64,000 nucleotides of DNA from Glandiceps talaboti (lineage: Eukaryota > Hemichordata > Enteropneusta > Spengelidae). Both the position numbers and the translations under genes were made by a program. Positions within the stretch are counted from its first letter, which is position 1, and each line of letters starts with the position of its first letter. Below, one piece after another: positions 11,051-21,454 of this stretch. The DNA is taken from assembly GCF_964340395.1 (NCBI RefSeq), contig NC_135571.1, positions 10,483,440 through 10,547,439 on the forward strand. Reading direction: 5' to 3'. The notes beneath the pieces are model-generated. The model searched no databases, had not been told where the DNA came from, and worked only from the letters and a program-made list of their open reading frames with translations.

Positions 11051-13760
11051 TCTTACACGAGTGATATTTTCAGACGGTAACATTGAAGACACAAGATAAT
11101 ATACTCACTTTTTTGAAAACCTAGAATTTTCTTTGAAGTAAAATGGCTCCGATGCTAGAATTATTAACAGTCTAGTGATAACGTAATACCGCAACTTTCT
11201 CTAAAATCGTCTTCACTGTAGTAATTACGATGATATTGTAATAAATTAAGTTGTTGTATGTTATTGGAGAATATCGACTGCATCGATTGTAACGTGTGTA
11301 GAATTTGTGTATGGTTTATAGCCATTAAATTATCTAAAACAAGAACAGAAGAGAACATACGTTAAGTAAATTACCCCCTCAATGTTAGACAATGAAAATA
11401 GTTAACGTTCGTCACTAACGTCATCCATCATCGCGAATGGTAAAGTACCCCCTCATCGTTCAATTTTCTCGTTGTCTTGACAACACAAAGTAAATTCTCG
11501 CAAATACAAAATAAACTGATGGAAACTGCCTCAAACGTTCGGAATGTTCGCATGTAACGTAATGTGTTAACACATTAAGAAGTTGTTCAAATAATGAATA
11601 GAAATACAAACAAAAGTTACTATTAAAAGCTACGAATGTTTACGAACTTGCAATGTAGCCAAGGAAACAATATCAAAGATAAAATCAGAATGGAAAAGAG
11701 TTTTAAGTGGTGAAGTGTTAAAATAAAATAAAATACAATGACGAAATATTAGTGGTAATGAAAATATGATATAGTTAATACCACGACTAATAACGCAAGG
11801 GAACATGACAGTAAAAATATCCATGACAATTCGCATGTATTATAATCGCTGATACGGTATGGCGAGCTTGTCGGGTCAGAATCCGAATCGCCATCGTAGG
11901 CGGAGTATTTTCAAGAATGCCTCGTGATAGTAGCGGATACAAACTCCGGTACATTGAACAAAAGCGGCAAATAGTAATAACGGCTGACTGAATATAGGCA
12001 GAATAGATGACTCATGGTCCGGAAATCAACCAGTTAAAAAATAGACCAGAGAACTGATGATGATTAGCTATTTATAGATTAATGTATTCATATAAAATAT
12101 TCACAATTAATTACTAATGTAACAGATTGGTATTACGAAATACAAGGCCATGACAAGGTCATACGGTGATAGAATCGAGAAATAGAGAAAGAGCGGGAGA
12201 AAAAAAGAGATGGGGGAGGCACGAGGGGAGGAAAAATTTGACCTTTTGAAAAAGAAAGAACGAAATAAATTTAAATAGCAGAGTTCGATATTAGCACCAC
12301 TTGACATGGTTTCAAGGAATACATATTCAATAAATTAACATCCGGGACGTTTCGTTATAAATTAACTTTCATCAGTTAATATCCTGTTACTTGTTAACCC
12401 ATAGACAGTTGCCATGGTGACAATTAAGGCGATTTTACGTATAAACTCTGGTTAGATCTGGCAACGATTCTTAGGTTTTACTTTTCAGTTCACTTAGAGT
12501 TGTTGACTGCAGTAAGATGTTAAACCGTGTTTGTGCACGTAGTCTGCTTTCAGCTGCAGCGATTTCTCTGAGTAACGTCATCGACAATGCCCGAACAGTT
12601 CCGAACAATGGGAGGTCAATGTGTTATCGTACGACTCTGACGTCATTGCTTATCAGCCAATCAACGACCACAAATGTCACCACACCTCTTGACACTCCCC
12701 CACAGGAAAATTCCACAGCCGATACATAATCTGCCATTAGTAGCTTTTTTGAAAAATATCTGGGGCCTGAATTTGCAATGGTTGCGATTTTCACAAATAT
12801 TAATTTGTCGAACTTTTCTCGCACGCGTAGCACTATTAAGGCTGGAGTCATTTTGATAATGAAATCAGTTTTTTGTAACGAGGCACTCCCACAGGCTTCA
12901 GTGCCCGGTAAGTGGTGTGTACCGCGAGTCAGTGCAAACGCCGGTGTTCAATGCCCATACATATACATTGTCTACTGTCACCGTCGCGTGAGCGGTCTCG
13001 CTCTTGGTATATAATGGATGAGTTTTCTATGCGCTCTGCGTACGTACGAGTCAGCTGATTCATGGAATGATTTACTATAGGAAGCAAACAACGCAATGAG
13101 GTCATTGCACTCAGATTCAAGTTCAGGTTTTTGAAAAAGCATTTCAAATCACTTGAAGTCGTCTATTTACGAAATGTAAATTGAGATAATTGTCAAAAAA
13201 AATCGCAAATGTGCGAAAATTGACGACAGATTTTACATGATCTACTATGACTACCTCTACGGTTTCAACATCGCATGACTGCATAGACCGAAGCCAGGTT
13301 GCATCATAACCTGCCTAGATTGCAAAATTACAACAATGGAAGGAAGTGAAAAATTTCATCATGCCAAACAAAATCAAGAATATGCCGTTCAAAGTTACAT
13401 AAAATTATAAATTCAAGATAGTATTAATTCATACCACAGATTTCTACGACTGTCTATAACTTTTTTGATAGTCGTAAAATACTGAAGACTCGACACCTAC
13501 GCACCAGTCGGTAAAAAATACGATTTTTCCCCCGAGCTTAGAACGACGTTGAAATGTACGATTGGTCACATAAATCCACCGAGAACAAATTCTTTGATTC
13601 GACGTCCCAATAATATTAGTGTAGGGTTAATATCGGTAGAATATGAACATTAACATGAATCGTTATTCAGAAGAAAAAAATCAGATTTTTTCCGTTACCT
13701 TAATTGGTGTTGATTGGTTGGTATGAAAATTACAGAGCTTCAGTCTTTTCGTCCCGCATC
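8229..13760 (-). CDS. Mitochondrial uncoupling protein, copy A (complete)
   Basis: A complete UCP-type mitochondrial carrier. Coding exons, in transcription order, are 10815-10696, 10156-9901, 9629-9426, 9152-8870 and 8343-8229. All introns are GT-AG and phases join cleanly to 325 aa, slightly longer than the usual ~310. The three Px[DE]xx[KR] carrier signatures are PLDTAK (31-36), PTDVVK (152-157) and PVDVVK (250-255). UCP-typical stretches include [37 protein letters not shown] and [15 protein letters not shown]. Homologues sit in the inner mitochondrial membrane and conduct protons, or exchange anions, lowering membrane potential. Two leader exons precede the coding part (13699-13760 and 11109-11333, the latter with a uORF). 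That layout recalls vertebrate UCP2 genes, which also have two untranslated 5' exons and a uORF in the second. Which vertebrate UCP is closest cannot be settled here. Confidence 0.93.
8870..9152 (-). CDS. UCP copy A coding exon 4
   Basis: 283 bp encoding residues 194-288, from [10 protein letters not shown] to GGAKAFYKG. It contains the third carrier signature [12 protein letters not shown]. The acceptor is TTTTATAG above 9152 and the donor is GG|GTAGGT below 8870. Confidence 0.93.
9295..9378. repeat. (CTGT)n microsatellite
   Basis: About 20 tetranucleotide units in UCP copy A coding intron 3, ending roughly 45 bp before the exon 3 donor. Confidence 0.96.
9426..9629 (-). CDS. UCP copy A coding exon 3
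   Basis: 204 bp encoding residues 126-194. It contains the second carrier signature [14 protein letters not shown] and ends at GLWKG. The acceptor is CTAACAG above 9629 and the donor is AAAG|GTAAG. Confidence 0.93.
9901..10156 (-). CDS. UCP copy A coding exon 2
   Basis: 256 bp encoding residues 41-126, from LQGEGSK to YYQNGVAHS. It carries [20 protein letters not shown], a UCP hallmark. The acceptor is TTCTGTAG (phase 0) and the donor is CATA|GTAAGT (phase 1). Confidence 0.92.
10157..10695 (-). other. UCP copy A coding intron 1
   Basis: A 539-bp intron with a C10 run near 10606. No gene or clear repeat element is seen inside. Confidence 0.7.
10696..10854 (-). CDS. UCP copy A first coding exon
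   Basis: A pyrimidine-rich acceptor (TTTCTCTTTCAG) lies above 10854, followed by 39 bases of leader without ATG and the start codon at 10815-10813 (CAAAATGG context). It encodes [20 protein letters not shown] to KVRLQ. The donor is CAG|GTGAG, phase 0. The acceptor before the ATG shows that the leader is spliced. Confidence 0.9.
10979..11050. repeat. (CA)n tract
   Basis: A CG/CA mixture passes into about 20 CA units, in the intron between uORF exon and first coding exon of UCP copy A. A different simple repeat (ACAT) occupies the equivalent intron of copy B. Confidence 0.93.
11109..11333 (-). other. UCP copy A leader exon 2 (carries the uORF)
   Basis: The acceptor is the tract TTCTCTTCTGTTCTTGTTTT followed by AG above 11333; the donor is GTGAGT below 11109. 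About 210 bp from 11150 to 11361 match copy B at all but three positions, including about 25 bp of intron before the acceptor. The UCP exon it should join is 10854-10696. Confidence 0.7.
11164..11325 (-). CDS. 53-codon upstream ORF of UCP copy A
   Basis: ATG at 11325, TAA at 11164. The peptide begins [10 protein letters not shown], has an acidic SEDD patch near residue 38 and ends GITLSLDC. It is identical in sequence to the copy B uORF despite three base differences. After splicing about 94 nt separate its stop from the UCP start with no ATG between. I recognise no domain. It could act as a cis-acting leader peptide that limits UCP translation, or be a real micropeptide. Confidence 0.68.
   Translation of the reverse strand: MAINHTQILHTLQSMQSIFSNNIQQLNLLQYHRNYYSEDDFRESCGITLSLDC
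12517..12729 (+). CDS. Possible 70-aa ORF with mitochondrial-presequence-like N terminus
   Basis: Begins [20 protein letters not shown]. The first 20 residues have three Arg, no acidic residue and many Ser/Ala/Leu, the usual composition of a cleavable matrix-targeting presequence. The rest is Ser/Thr-rich with no domain I recognise. It lies antisense inside UCP copy A intron 1. Part of its frame overlaps a CRE (TGACGTCA at 12638) and a CCAAT box, which argues that the DNA may be regulatory. It could also be the first exon of a longer plus-strand gene. No homologue is known to me. Confidence 0.25.
   Translation: MLNRVCARSLLSAAAISLSNVIDNARTVPNNGRSMCYRTTLTSLLISQSTTTNVTTPLDTPPQENSTADT
12638..12662. 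promoter_or_regulatory. CRE plus CCAAT cluster
   Basis: A perfect CRE octamer TGACGTCA is followed by TTATCAGCCAATCAA. Nearly the same string (TGACGTAGTCTTATCAGCCA then ATCAA) occurs at 21696-21721, suggesting a repeated regulatory module. Confidence 0.4.
13699..13760 (-). other. UCP copy A non-coding exon 1 (5' limit approximate)
   Basis: Minus strand: a GGGACGAAAAGACTGAAG block runs to CACCAATTAAG|GTAACGG. It aligns with the copy B leader ending at 2263 and keeps the donor position. The 5' end is not defined by sequence. Confidence 0.55.
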
Positions 13761-13789
13761 CGAAGTGAATTGCGTCATCTATAAATTCT

Positions 13790-13960
13790 GGTTTTATACC
13801 TGACAGCGTGGGCCACGTAGACAAGCCCCCGACACACCCCCGGATTCAACCAATCACATACGAGATTCATATTTAATTAGGTGGGCTTGACCAATCAAAT
13901 GCCAGTGTGATCACATGTCAACCCTCCCATATCATGTGTCACCCACACGCCACTGATACC
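13790..13960 (-). promoter_or_regulatory. Putative UCP copy A promoter with CCAAT boxes
   Basis: Contains GACAAGCCCCCGACAC, AACCAATCACATACG and GACCAATCAAATGCC on the plus strand, so inverted CCAAT boxes for the gene, about 50 bp apart. The same three elements occur in the same order upstream of copy B. Paralogue conservation is the main support. Confidence 0.5.
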
Positions 13961-14059
13961 GACTATTTGCGAAGAACGCCGAGTAATCTGTCCACTCGTC
14001 GTGATAACATGTTTACTTGAAATACGTTCTAAAGGTCACACATTCATCACTGATTATAC

Positions 14060-15925
14060 TAAATAGCACTTAGTTCACCATATCGGCGTCACAGCACTGC
14101 GGCACACACCATTCTAGTAGCGTCCAGATTAAATATTCATGTTGAACTGTAAAAGTGCTTGTACTGAAAAAGACCGCACTTCCTTCACAAGTGGAATATA
14201 TGAAATGATTGCGTTGGTAGTTGTTAATACAAAAATTCAAAGGCTGACTTTTTTTACTGCATTGTTCTGTCGTCAATTGCTGCAGTGCGCCGGACAATTA
14301 ATGAAAAAAATGGGAGTCTCCTAATAAAGATAGTGGAGGTGTTGCGAAATTGTTAAACACAGATTTCTCTTTTCCCTTTGTTTTACTACACACCTTAGGT
14401 GACGTGTAACTTAATCACGCAAAAACAAATATACCTTTGTGACCATCATATGTTCGAATTCAGAATGGTGCGCTTGGTGACGCAAACTTTGTGAATTTTC
14501 GTAAGGCCGTAACACATCATTATAGAGACCATCTATTCAGATTTCTTTCAAGTTCTCTCAATAAGTTTACAAGTCGGAAAGTTAGACTATTAACAATCAC
14601 AAAACTTAGAAATTAGAATCATACGCACCCGAAAAACAACAATAATTGTGTACACTTGGGACGATCGAACAAAGTGAAAGAAATTCCGCGGACTAGTTGG
14701 AAAAATCAAACTTTACGTTGTATGGTGTTAACTTAGTTCTAGCTAAATCGGTCGGTGTACTGATTTTCGCTGTAAAGTTAGTTTTATTGTCAATGTCATG
14801 TCCCTGGCTGTGACCTTCAGTATTGAATTTCTACCATGGCTGGTAGGATACATTAGTCAAACAGCTGGTGAAAGTCTGTGGGTACAGCTATGAGTTTCCA
14901 ATGACCCATCCCCATATTGTATTCCATGGGCGTTCTCTGGTGACGGCTTGATTGCCTAAAATGGTGACAATGCTACCCACTGCTTTGCGTTTTATCATTG
15001 TTTAATAAAAATGGGTCGTTTTTCTACCTACGCATAAAGAAGTATTTTTACACGCGACATGATTCCTTCACCGCTTTATTATAACGCTAAATAACTTTTG
15101 CTAAGACGGAAGTGTTGTGACGTTCGTGCAGAGCGACGTTTGGACAAAGTGAACACATATTACCCGGACCGCTGTCCGCCCGTCGTTGTAGACACAAAAA
15201 CAACAACAAATACAAAACCTTGCAACCAATAACACTAAACAAAACAGACACAACAACTTATTGCTCTACTTTTTATTGTTCTAGAGACGATGACATTGAC
15301 AAAGACCTCTGCGTATACAATACGAGGAACCGTACACATCTATGCGCATGCGTATATAAATGTTTTCACCGTACCTGGGTGGATTACTATTTGTTCAGCC
15401 AGCGCCCACACTCTAATGTAATTAATTACAAACTATTACATTGTATTTAAATTATCCCCATGGAAACAGCTATGTCATGACCTTGCTACCATGGTGACTC
15501 ATACAATAACCGTTCTTGAATAAATTAAACCGACCCGGTTCCCTTCAGGGTATTTTTTTTCCATTGTCCTGTTTTATTATCTTGTTTGTTAATTCTTGTG
15601 AACACAATTTCATCCATTTTTTGGCAACAAGGTAATCTGATCTTTATCATATGATTTACTGATAATTAGTATGATTGACTGGGGTAAATAAAGCCAGGAG
15701 CCGTCCATAAAATACACAAAAATGCAATAGACGGTGAACTGTCTGAATATTCGTAAATACCAAATGACGCGAATGATTTGTAGGACCTCTATAAAGAAAA
15801 TCAGATCGGTACCTGACTCAGGTTTAGTTTGACGATGTAAGCCTGAGAAACTAGTAAACCTTTCATGGCCGATAACGATGTTACGAAAAAACAACACGAG
15901 ATGTTCGAAAACAAACTCGGCAAAG
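14060..15925. other. Intergenic, no gene recognised
   Basis: Unique-looking AT-rich sequence upstream of UCP copy A. ORFs are short and lack family motifs. Confidence 0.5.
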
Positions 15926-15930
15926 CAATC

Positions 15931-16032
15931 CTAGTCTAGTTCCAAACTGGTACAGTATCACGTATTAAAAACTTCATTACAAGTAATGCAATTTTTGATA
16001 CGAAATACTGTACCTGTTTAGAACTAGACTAG
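15931..16032. mobile_element. Palindromic element, ~100 bp
   Basis: CTAGTCTAGTTCCAAACTGG is mirrored by an inverted arm ending TTAGAACTAGACTAG, with TACAGTATCACGTATTAAAA matched by an inverted TTTTGATACGAAATACTGTA. The arms fold into one imperfect stem. This fits a small MITE or solo terminal repeat. A related CAGTCTAGTTCC motif is at 60388. Confidence 0.65.
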
Positions 16033-16954
16033 AGCAATCCCGAAGCGAAAGAAATACCATCGAGTCCCGGATGTGCCGGGACGATGGACGAGGTCTGGCC
16101 ACAGACAATTTCCAATGAGGCGACAAAACTGCATGAATAATTATAGTTATCGGTTTCTGCTTTCTCTTTCAAGTCTCTTTACAGAACTCAATGATACTTC
16201 TATAATCTAGAATAAAGTTCACGTTGTCTGGGGGGGGGGAGGAACTTGATTGTATAAAAAAAACGTATTTATATTATAAAATGGCGTCCAAAATTTGGTC
16301 TTTTCTATCAATATCACACAATCTCAGACCGCTGTTATGGTCTGAACGAATATGGTATATCCTGTATCACTGTTCCGACTTACTTTTTGTGTATATAAGC
16401 ACATATAGTCTCTTATCTTGGAAATAAGATTCCAATTTTTTTCCATCGATCAACTTTACACCTGTATGTTTACAAACACCGTACACTGTTGTGTTGGAGT
16501 TTTTGTCGGATTACGTAAAAAGACAAGTCTTAGAACACGGTGCCATTTTATGACCGAACTTATGGATAAGCAAAATCCTATAATATGACGTATGATAACA
16601 AAAAAACACACACAATTCTTAGTAAAATTAGTTTATATCGTAATAATCGAAAAATTGACTCCCAAATCACAATGTTCACAGAAAAACACACTGTGGCGGG
16701 AACTCAGTTGGTATCTTTCTGTATACGAATCCAGTAATAGTTCGTAGTGAGTTCTTAATGAAAATTATTCGAACTTTTTTTAAAGATGTCTTAAAAGACG
16801 GTGAATAAGGGAAAACGGTAGTATGTGATGAGAAACACTGATTTCAAAACTAAACGGCGAAGTTATAACATTTGTAAGTGAATTTGACTGCCAAGACTTG
16901 AGTTCACTTAATTTGACTATACGCCATACTGGGACACGGTTCGACGTCATTACA

Positions 16955-17215
16955 TCAAACTCACCCCTTGATGATGATATCCCATAATAGTATCCATTGG
17001 GCTTATTTATTCTTGTTTTTTGCAACGCACGAAATCCAAGGCACTGCGTCAGCCACGGTGACCAGCCACTGACCCCGGCGGTAACCATCATTTATATCCC
17101 ATAATTATAATCATGGGGCTGATTTATTTTTGTGTTCTGCAAAGTTGGCAATCAATTCATGAAATCCAGGGTTCTGCTTGACACCGTCAATTATATCCAT
17201 AATATATGCGTAAAG
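16955..17215. repeat. Imperfect tandem duplication, ~130-bp unit
   Basis: ATATCCCATAATAGTATCC, GGGCTTATTTATTCTTG and ACGAAATCCAAGGCACTG in the first unit recur as ATATCCCATAATTATAATC, GGGCTGATTTATTTTTG and ATGAAATCCAGGGTTCTG in the second. Confidence 0.5.
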
Positions 17216-17219
17216 GGGA

Positions 17220-19520
17220 GGAGCTATAAGCGACTGATGTTTTATTACCATTTAGATCTTTATCTCGAGTCACGTGATTTAAATTTTTTATCCTGATTCT
17301 TCTAGTTCGTTTTGAAACAATCGTTAAAATTATCGACAAGATCGATCTACTATAAAATAAAGACACATAAATACTTTGACAACAATGTTACCTTTCCCAG
17401 TCTGCTGTTATAAAATTCCTCTACTGACCATGCAAAAGGTCCGATTAGAAGCTGAAGTAAACTTCATTTTCTAAAAATATCCCAAAGTTCTCTAGAACCT
17501 TTCTTTTCTTGATAGTTTTTTTTTCTATTTCTCACTAAAAAATGAGTATCAACAAAGGTTAATGAAACGAAGTTGGCATTTTCCTAGTCGTACAGTGAAT
17601 GAAACGGTTCGAACTCGGGCGTTAACGCGAGTTAAAAAAACTCCCTCAGTGTTGCGTCGGAAATTTTCAATCACACCGACATTATTATATCCTTGAAAAT
17701 TCCCACGATTCTTTCATTTTCAGGCTCTGAGTAGATTTCAAAATCACGCCATGTACGTCACTGGTATATTTAAGTTTTAGATCTCATAAACTGCCAAGTG
17801 GTTAGATAAGCTTTTTGAAATAACATAATGTAATGAAGCATCGAGTCCAAACGTAACAATTAGTGCCCTTCTGAGTCGACATGTTCACATATTTCAGTTT
17901 TCTTCCTCGTGTGTCGCCTTTTAAACTTATTTACAAATTCAACAACGGAATATGTATTGTTTTCAAGTTGGGCGCGAAATCACGATTCAGACATCAGTGT
18001 GACAATTTTGAAAAAGAAGGACTGGTCATGCCTCCGATATACGCCTTTTCCGAGCTACCGCGTATGTTACAGTAAATTAACAGTTTATAAGCACAACATG
18101 TACATTCGAAGTTAGTTATTTACCCGGACAATAATGTCGTGTTTTACTGTCAAATGGAGATTATTAATGATGAGAGTATAACACAATAAGCTCTTTAACT
18201 TAGAACACATTAAATGGTAAATGTTCAGAAAAATAAAACCTTTCCAAAAAAAACGGTATCAATATATCCTGTATGTATCCTGTCATTGGGTTTCCCATTT
18301 GAAACAGATTTCAAAAGCGATATAAATATCAATTTTCAAAATAGTTTCGACGAAATGACAGAAACAGGAATTATACCAGGATATGCTTTAGAAGTAATTT
18401 GTTAGTAACTATAGGGTCCGAAAATTACAACGTAATAAACAATCACTGCGTCACACAAAGAAACCACAGTAAGTTGTACCGTAAACATTTTCATTGCAAG
18501 GGAAAAAACGGACACAACGACTTTTAGTGTTAGCACAATTTGTTATAACGTTTCATTGTACAGGCTGGCATTGTACTAAACACCGAAATATCGGACTTAT
18601 AACAAACAGCCGTAATTCAGTAAATACCGAAAATGTTTACATCAAGTTTTGATCTGATGATAAAATTACTTATTTTCGATGCAGAAAACAGTAAACACGA
18701 AATACATCCCTCAGACCTAAAACAGGCAGAAATCGTACAGAAATATCGATGTACGTACTAAAATATGTTGTTATTTTCATAAATTTATTGTGTACATCAA
18801 GTTCGTTATGGTCCAAAAGTTGTCAAAGGCGGGATTTGAACTCACGAAATCAGAGGATAGGATCTTTTGGTTTTAAAAAGGCACTTCAAATCGATCGCCA
18901 TATTTGGTGTTGATTTGAAAGATTAAAATTTTGCTGATGTCAGCAAAGTGACGAGCAGATGTTACCTCTGTGAGTTTATCATCTACTAACACCATGGCAG
19001 GTTTTATCAGTAAATTTACTGCACAAACCACGGGTTAAAAATCATGATATTAATCATTGAAAATACTACGTTAAAAATTGTATTCATATTGGGTGTTCTT
19101 CTTTAACCCAATTTAATCAAAACTGTTTCGACATCAAAACAGAGGACTACTTTTTCCTAGCGGAGTAACAATTTACCGTCCGGGAATTTATGAGTGGGTG
19201 GATACTTTTCAGTACAAGCTGTCACCTGTTTCAAGCACTTCAAAATCTGTTACCAAAGCCTTTACAGTTACATGTTGTAAATCTCTGTTAGATTATTAAT
19301 CAGAAGGAAATATTAAACACTGACCGGGAGATTTATTATTAATCATTTCAGTAAGGGTCTTATATTTCAAGTGAACATTCGATGGACAGTGGTGGGTGAT
19401 GATTTGGGATTTTATGTTTTGAACTTTGACCTTACCAAACTTTCTGTAATTATGATTGTTTGAAATAAAACAGAACAATTTTTGGGTGATTTTCGACGAT
19501 TTTTAAAAGTTAATATTCAA
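17220..19520. other. Intergenic, no gene recognised
   Basis: AT-rich sequence without recognisable ORF, RNA or repeat. Confidence 0.5.
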
Positions 19521-19522
19521 GA

Positions 19523-19554
19523 TGACGTCATTGGTCCGATTTGAAATGACGTCA
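19523..19554. promoter_or_regulatory. Two perfect CRE octamers 24 bp apart
   Basis: TGACGTCA occurs at 19523-19530, followed directly by TTGG (an inverted CCAAT core), and again at 19547-19554. CREB/ATF proteins bind this palindrome in animals. It lies about 5.7 kb upstream of UCP copy A; a link to that gene is speculation. Confidence 0.4.
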
Positions 19555-20774
19555 TTATTCCGGTTCACAGTCGTGATTAGTCTAAATTGTGCGGCCAGAA
19601 CTTCCGAGTTTAAAAGTTAATTTGTTTGAGGTTTATGATTGAATATTTACGTATACGTAGGTAACACTGAAATTTAACCAATCACCATATCGTTTACTAA
19701 GAGTTCTGGATATGTACTTCCTCCTTCCCGCCAACATTATGTCGACAACTTGAAAATTCTTGACTTCTGTATTTTTTGGAACTGTTACAATATTATTCAG
19801 GTTAATTTTGGACTGATGTAGGAGAAATGATATCTACTAATCCATCCATATTTACAGTTTGAATTTAAACTCGATCATATTCATAAAACATGCCTTCAAA
19901 CCTCTCATTTCTGTGAGTTGTTTCCCTAAATCTGTTCGGCTTGTGTTAAATGTCATACTTGTAGGCATTGAATTGAGTCACAAAAGTCGGATATGTTTTA
20001 GTGAGGAAAGAAATTTCTTAAAGATACGAAACTACTTTTTTTCTTTAAGTGCAAAATAGTGGTACACGTTCCGTGTGGACGTATGACACGATAAATCACC
20101 CTGAATGCTTCAGTGGCTCAATTTAAATAATGTGTATTCGGGACTGACACCATTCAGGAATAACAATAAGGCGTGTAACATTAGACTGGGTAGTGAAGTG
20201 GGGATACCTAATATACTAAACTCTCGGTATAAAGAAGATTACAAGAGTTTGGTGAAGGGAAAACTCATCAGAGAATATTTCGTGTCACACTCTGTACTTT
20301 GTCCTCAGCAATGAGACGACAATTTTTCGACCCAGTTTTCAATTTAAAAAAAAAAATTATTCTTCTCTACTGTGCTTGAAATATTCCTTGTCATCGATTT
20401 CTCTGTTCTACTCTCATTTTATTACCGTCCCGCGGAATTACAGAGATAGATATGTTCATGATATGTCATCTCGTTCGTTTCTTGTGGTAGATTATCTGGT
20501 TAGTAACAACATAGTGTAAGTAATGGAGCGTATCCCAGTAAAATGGGTGATTTTTCTACCGGCGGTGTACATCTTTTTATATTATTCATATTATCATAAC
20601 CTTTGTATAGATTGGTGCAAACTGATAATGTAGGCCTACCTGCATTTTTAGCGTACGTGGTGTAAAAATAAACATTTAGAAATTATTGGTGGTATAACTT
20701 CATTGATATTTTAACCTTTGTACACACTCCAGCTTCGCATGTGGTTAAAGGTGACACAGCATAATTTTCTAAAT

Positions 20775-20922
20775 CAGTTATCTATCATCACTTAACCTTG
20801 CTTTTGATAAGCTTAAAAAGTAAAGATTTTAATATAGTTATCAATTTGTTATCTGTCATAACTGAACCTTGCTTTTGATAAGCCTTAAAATGTAGCGATT
20901 TTAATATTGCTTATCAATTTGA
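20775..20922. repeat. Two-copy tandem duplication, ~74-bp unit
   Basis: AACCTTGCTTTTGATAAGC, AAAGTAAAGATTTTAATAT and GTTATCAATTTG recur one unit later as GAACCTTGCTTTTGATAAGC, AATGTAGCGATTTTAATAT and GCTTATCAATTTG. Confidence 0.75.
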
Positions 20923-21454
20923 CGGGATATTGGCGTTGTTTCGAATTTTGGGAAGTGACAACATATATAGAGAGAGAGAGGCAGATAGAGATATTGTCAG
21001 AGAGATTAAAAGACAGTGAGACAGAAACGTAGAGATGGATGGATACAGAGATATAACGCACGCCGCACGGTGGCAGTCATTGTGGTTTGGGCGGACTTTG
21101 AGAATGTCACGGTTATACCATGTACAGAAAGATATAACCGGAGATACGTAATACCATACTACATGTACCGAGATGATATTTTTAGTTAAATTTTCCCAAG
21201 TATACCCTTTACTTTAGCATACATCCCGAATGATTCTGAGGCCTTTCCAATATATTTATGGCATAGGTAATATAGCACACAGTACACGAGAAAGGCCATC
21301 TACTATGAAAATCACACGAAGTCATGACGGTCAACCCTAAAAACAGATAATTTAAGCGAACTTACCTTAATGGACACCAAACGAAAATTACGGATGAAAA
21401 CAGAAAAAGAATAATATAAACAACCTACCAACGAAATTCACATGGTATTCGCCG

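Larger units (their letters stand above)
11334..13698 (-). other. UCP copy A intron 1
   Basis: A 2.4-kb intron between non-coding exon 1 and the uORF exon. The opposite strand contains a 70-codon ORF with a mitochondrial-presequence-like start (12517-12729) and a CRE-CCAAT cluster near 12638-12662. Otherwise nothing is recognised. Confidence 0.5.
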
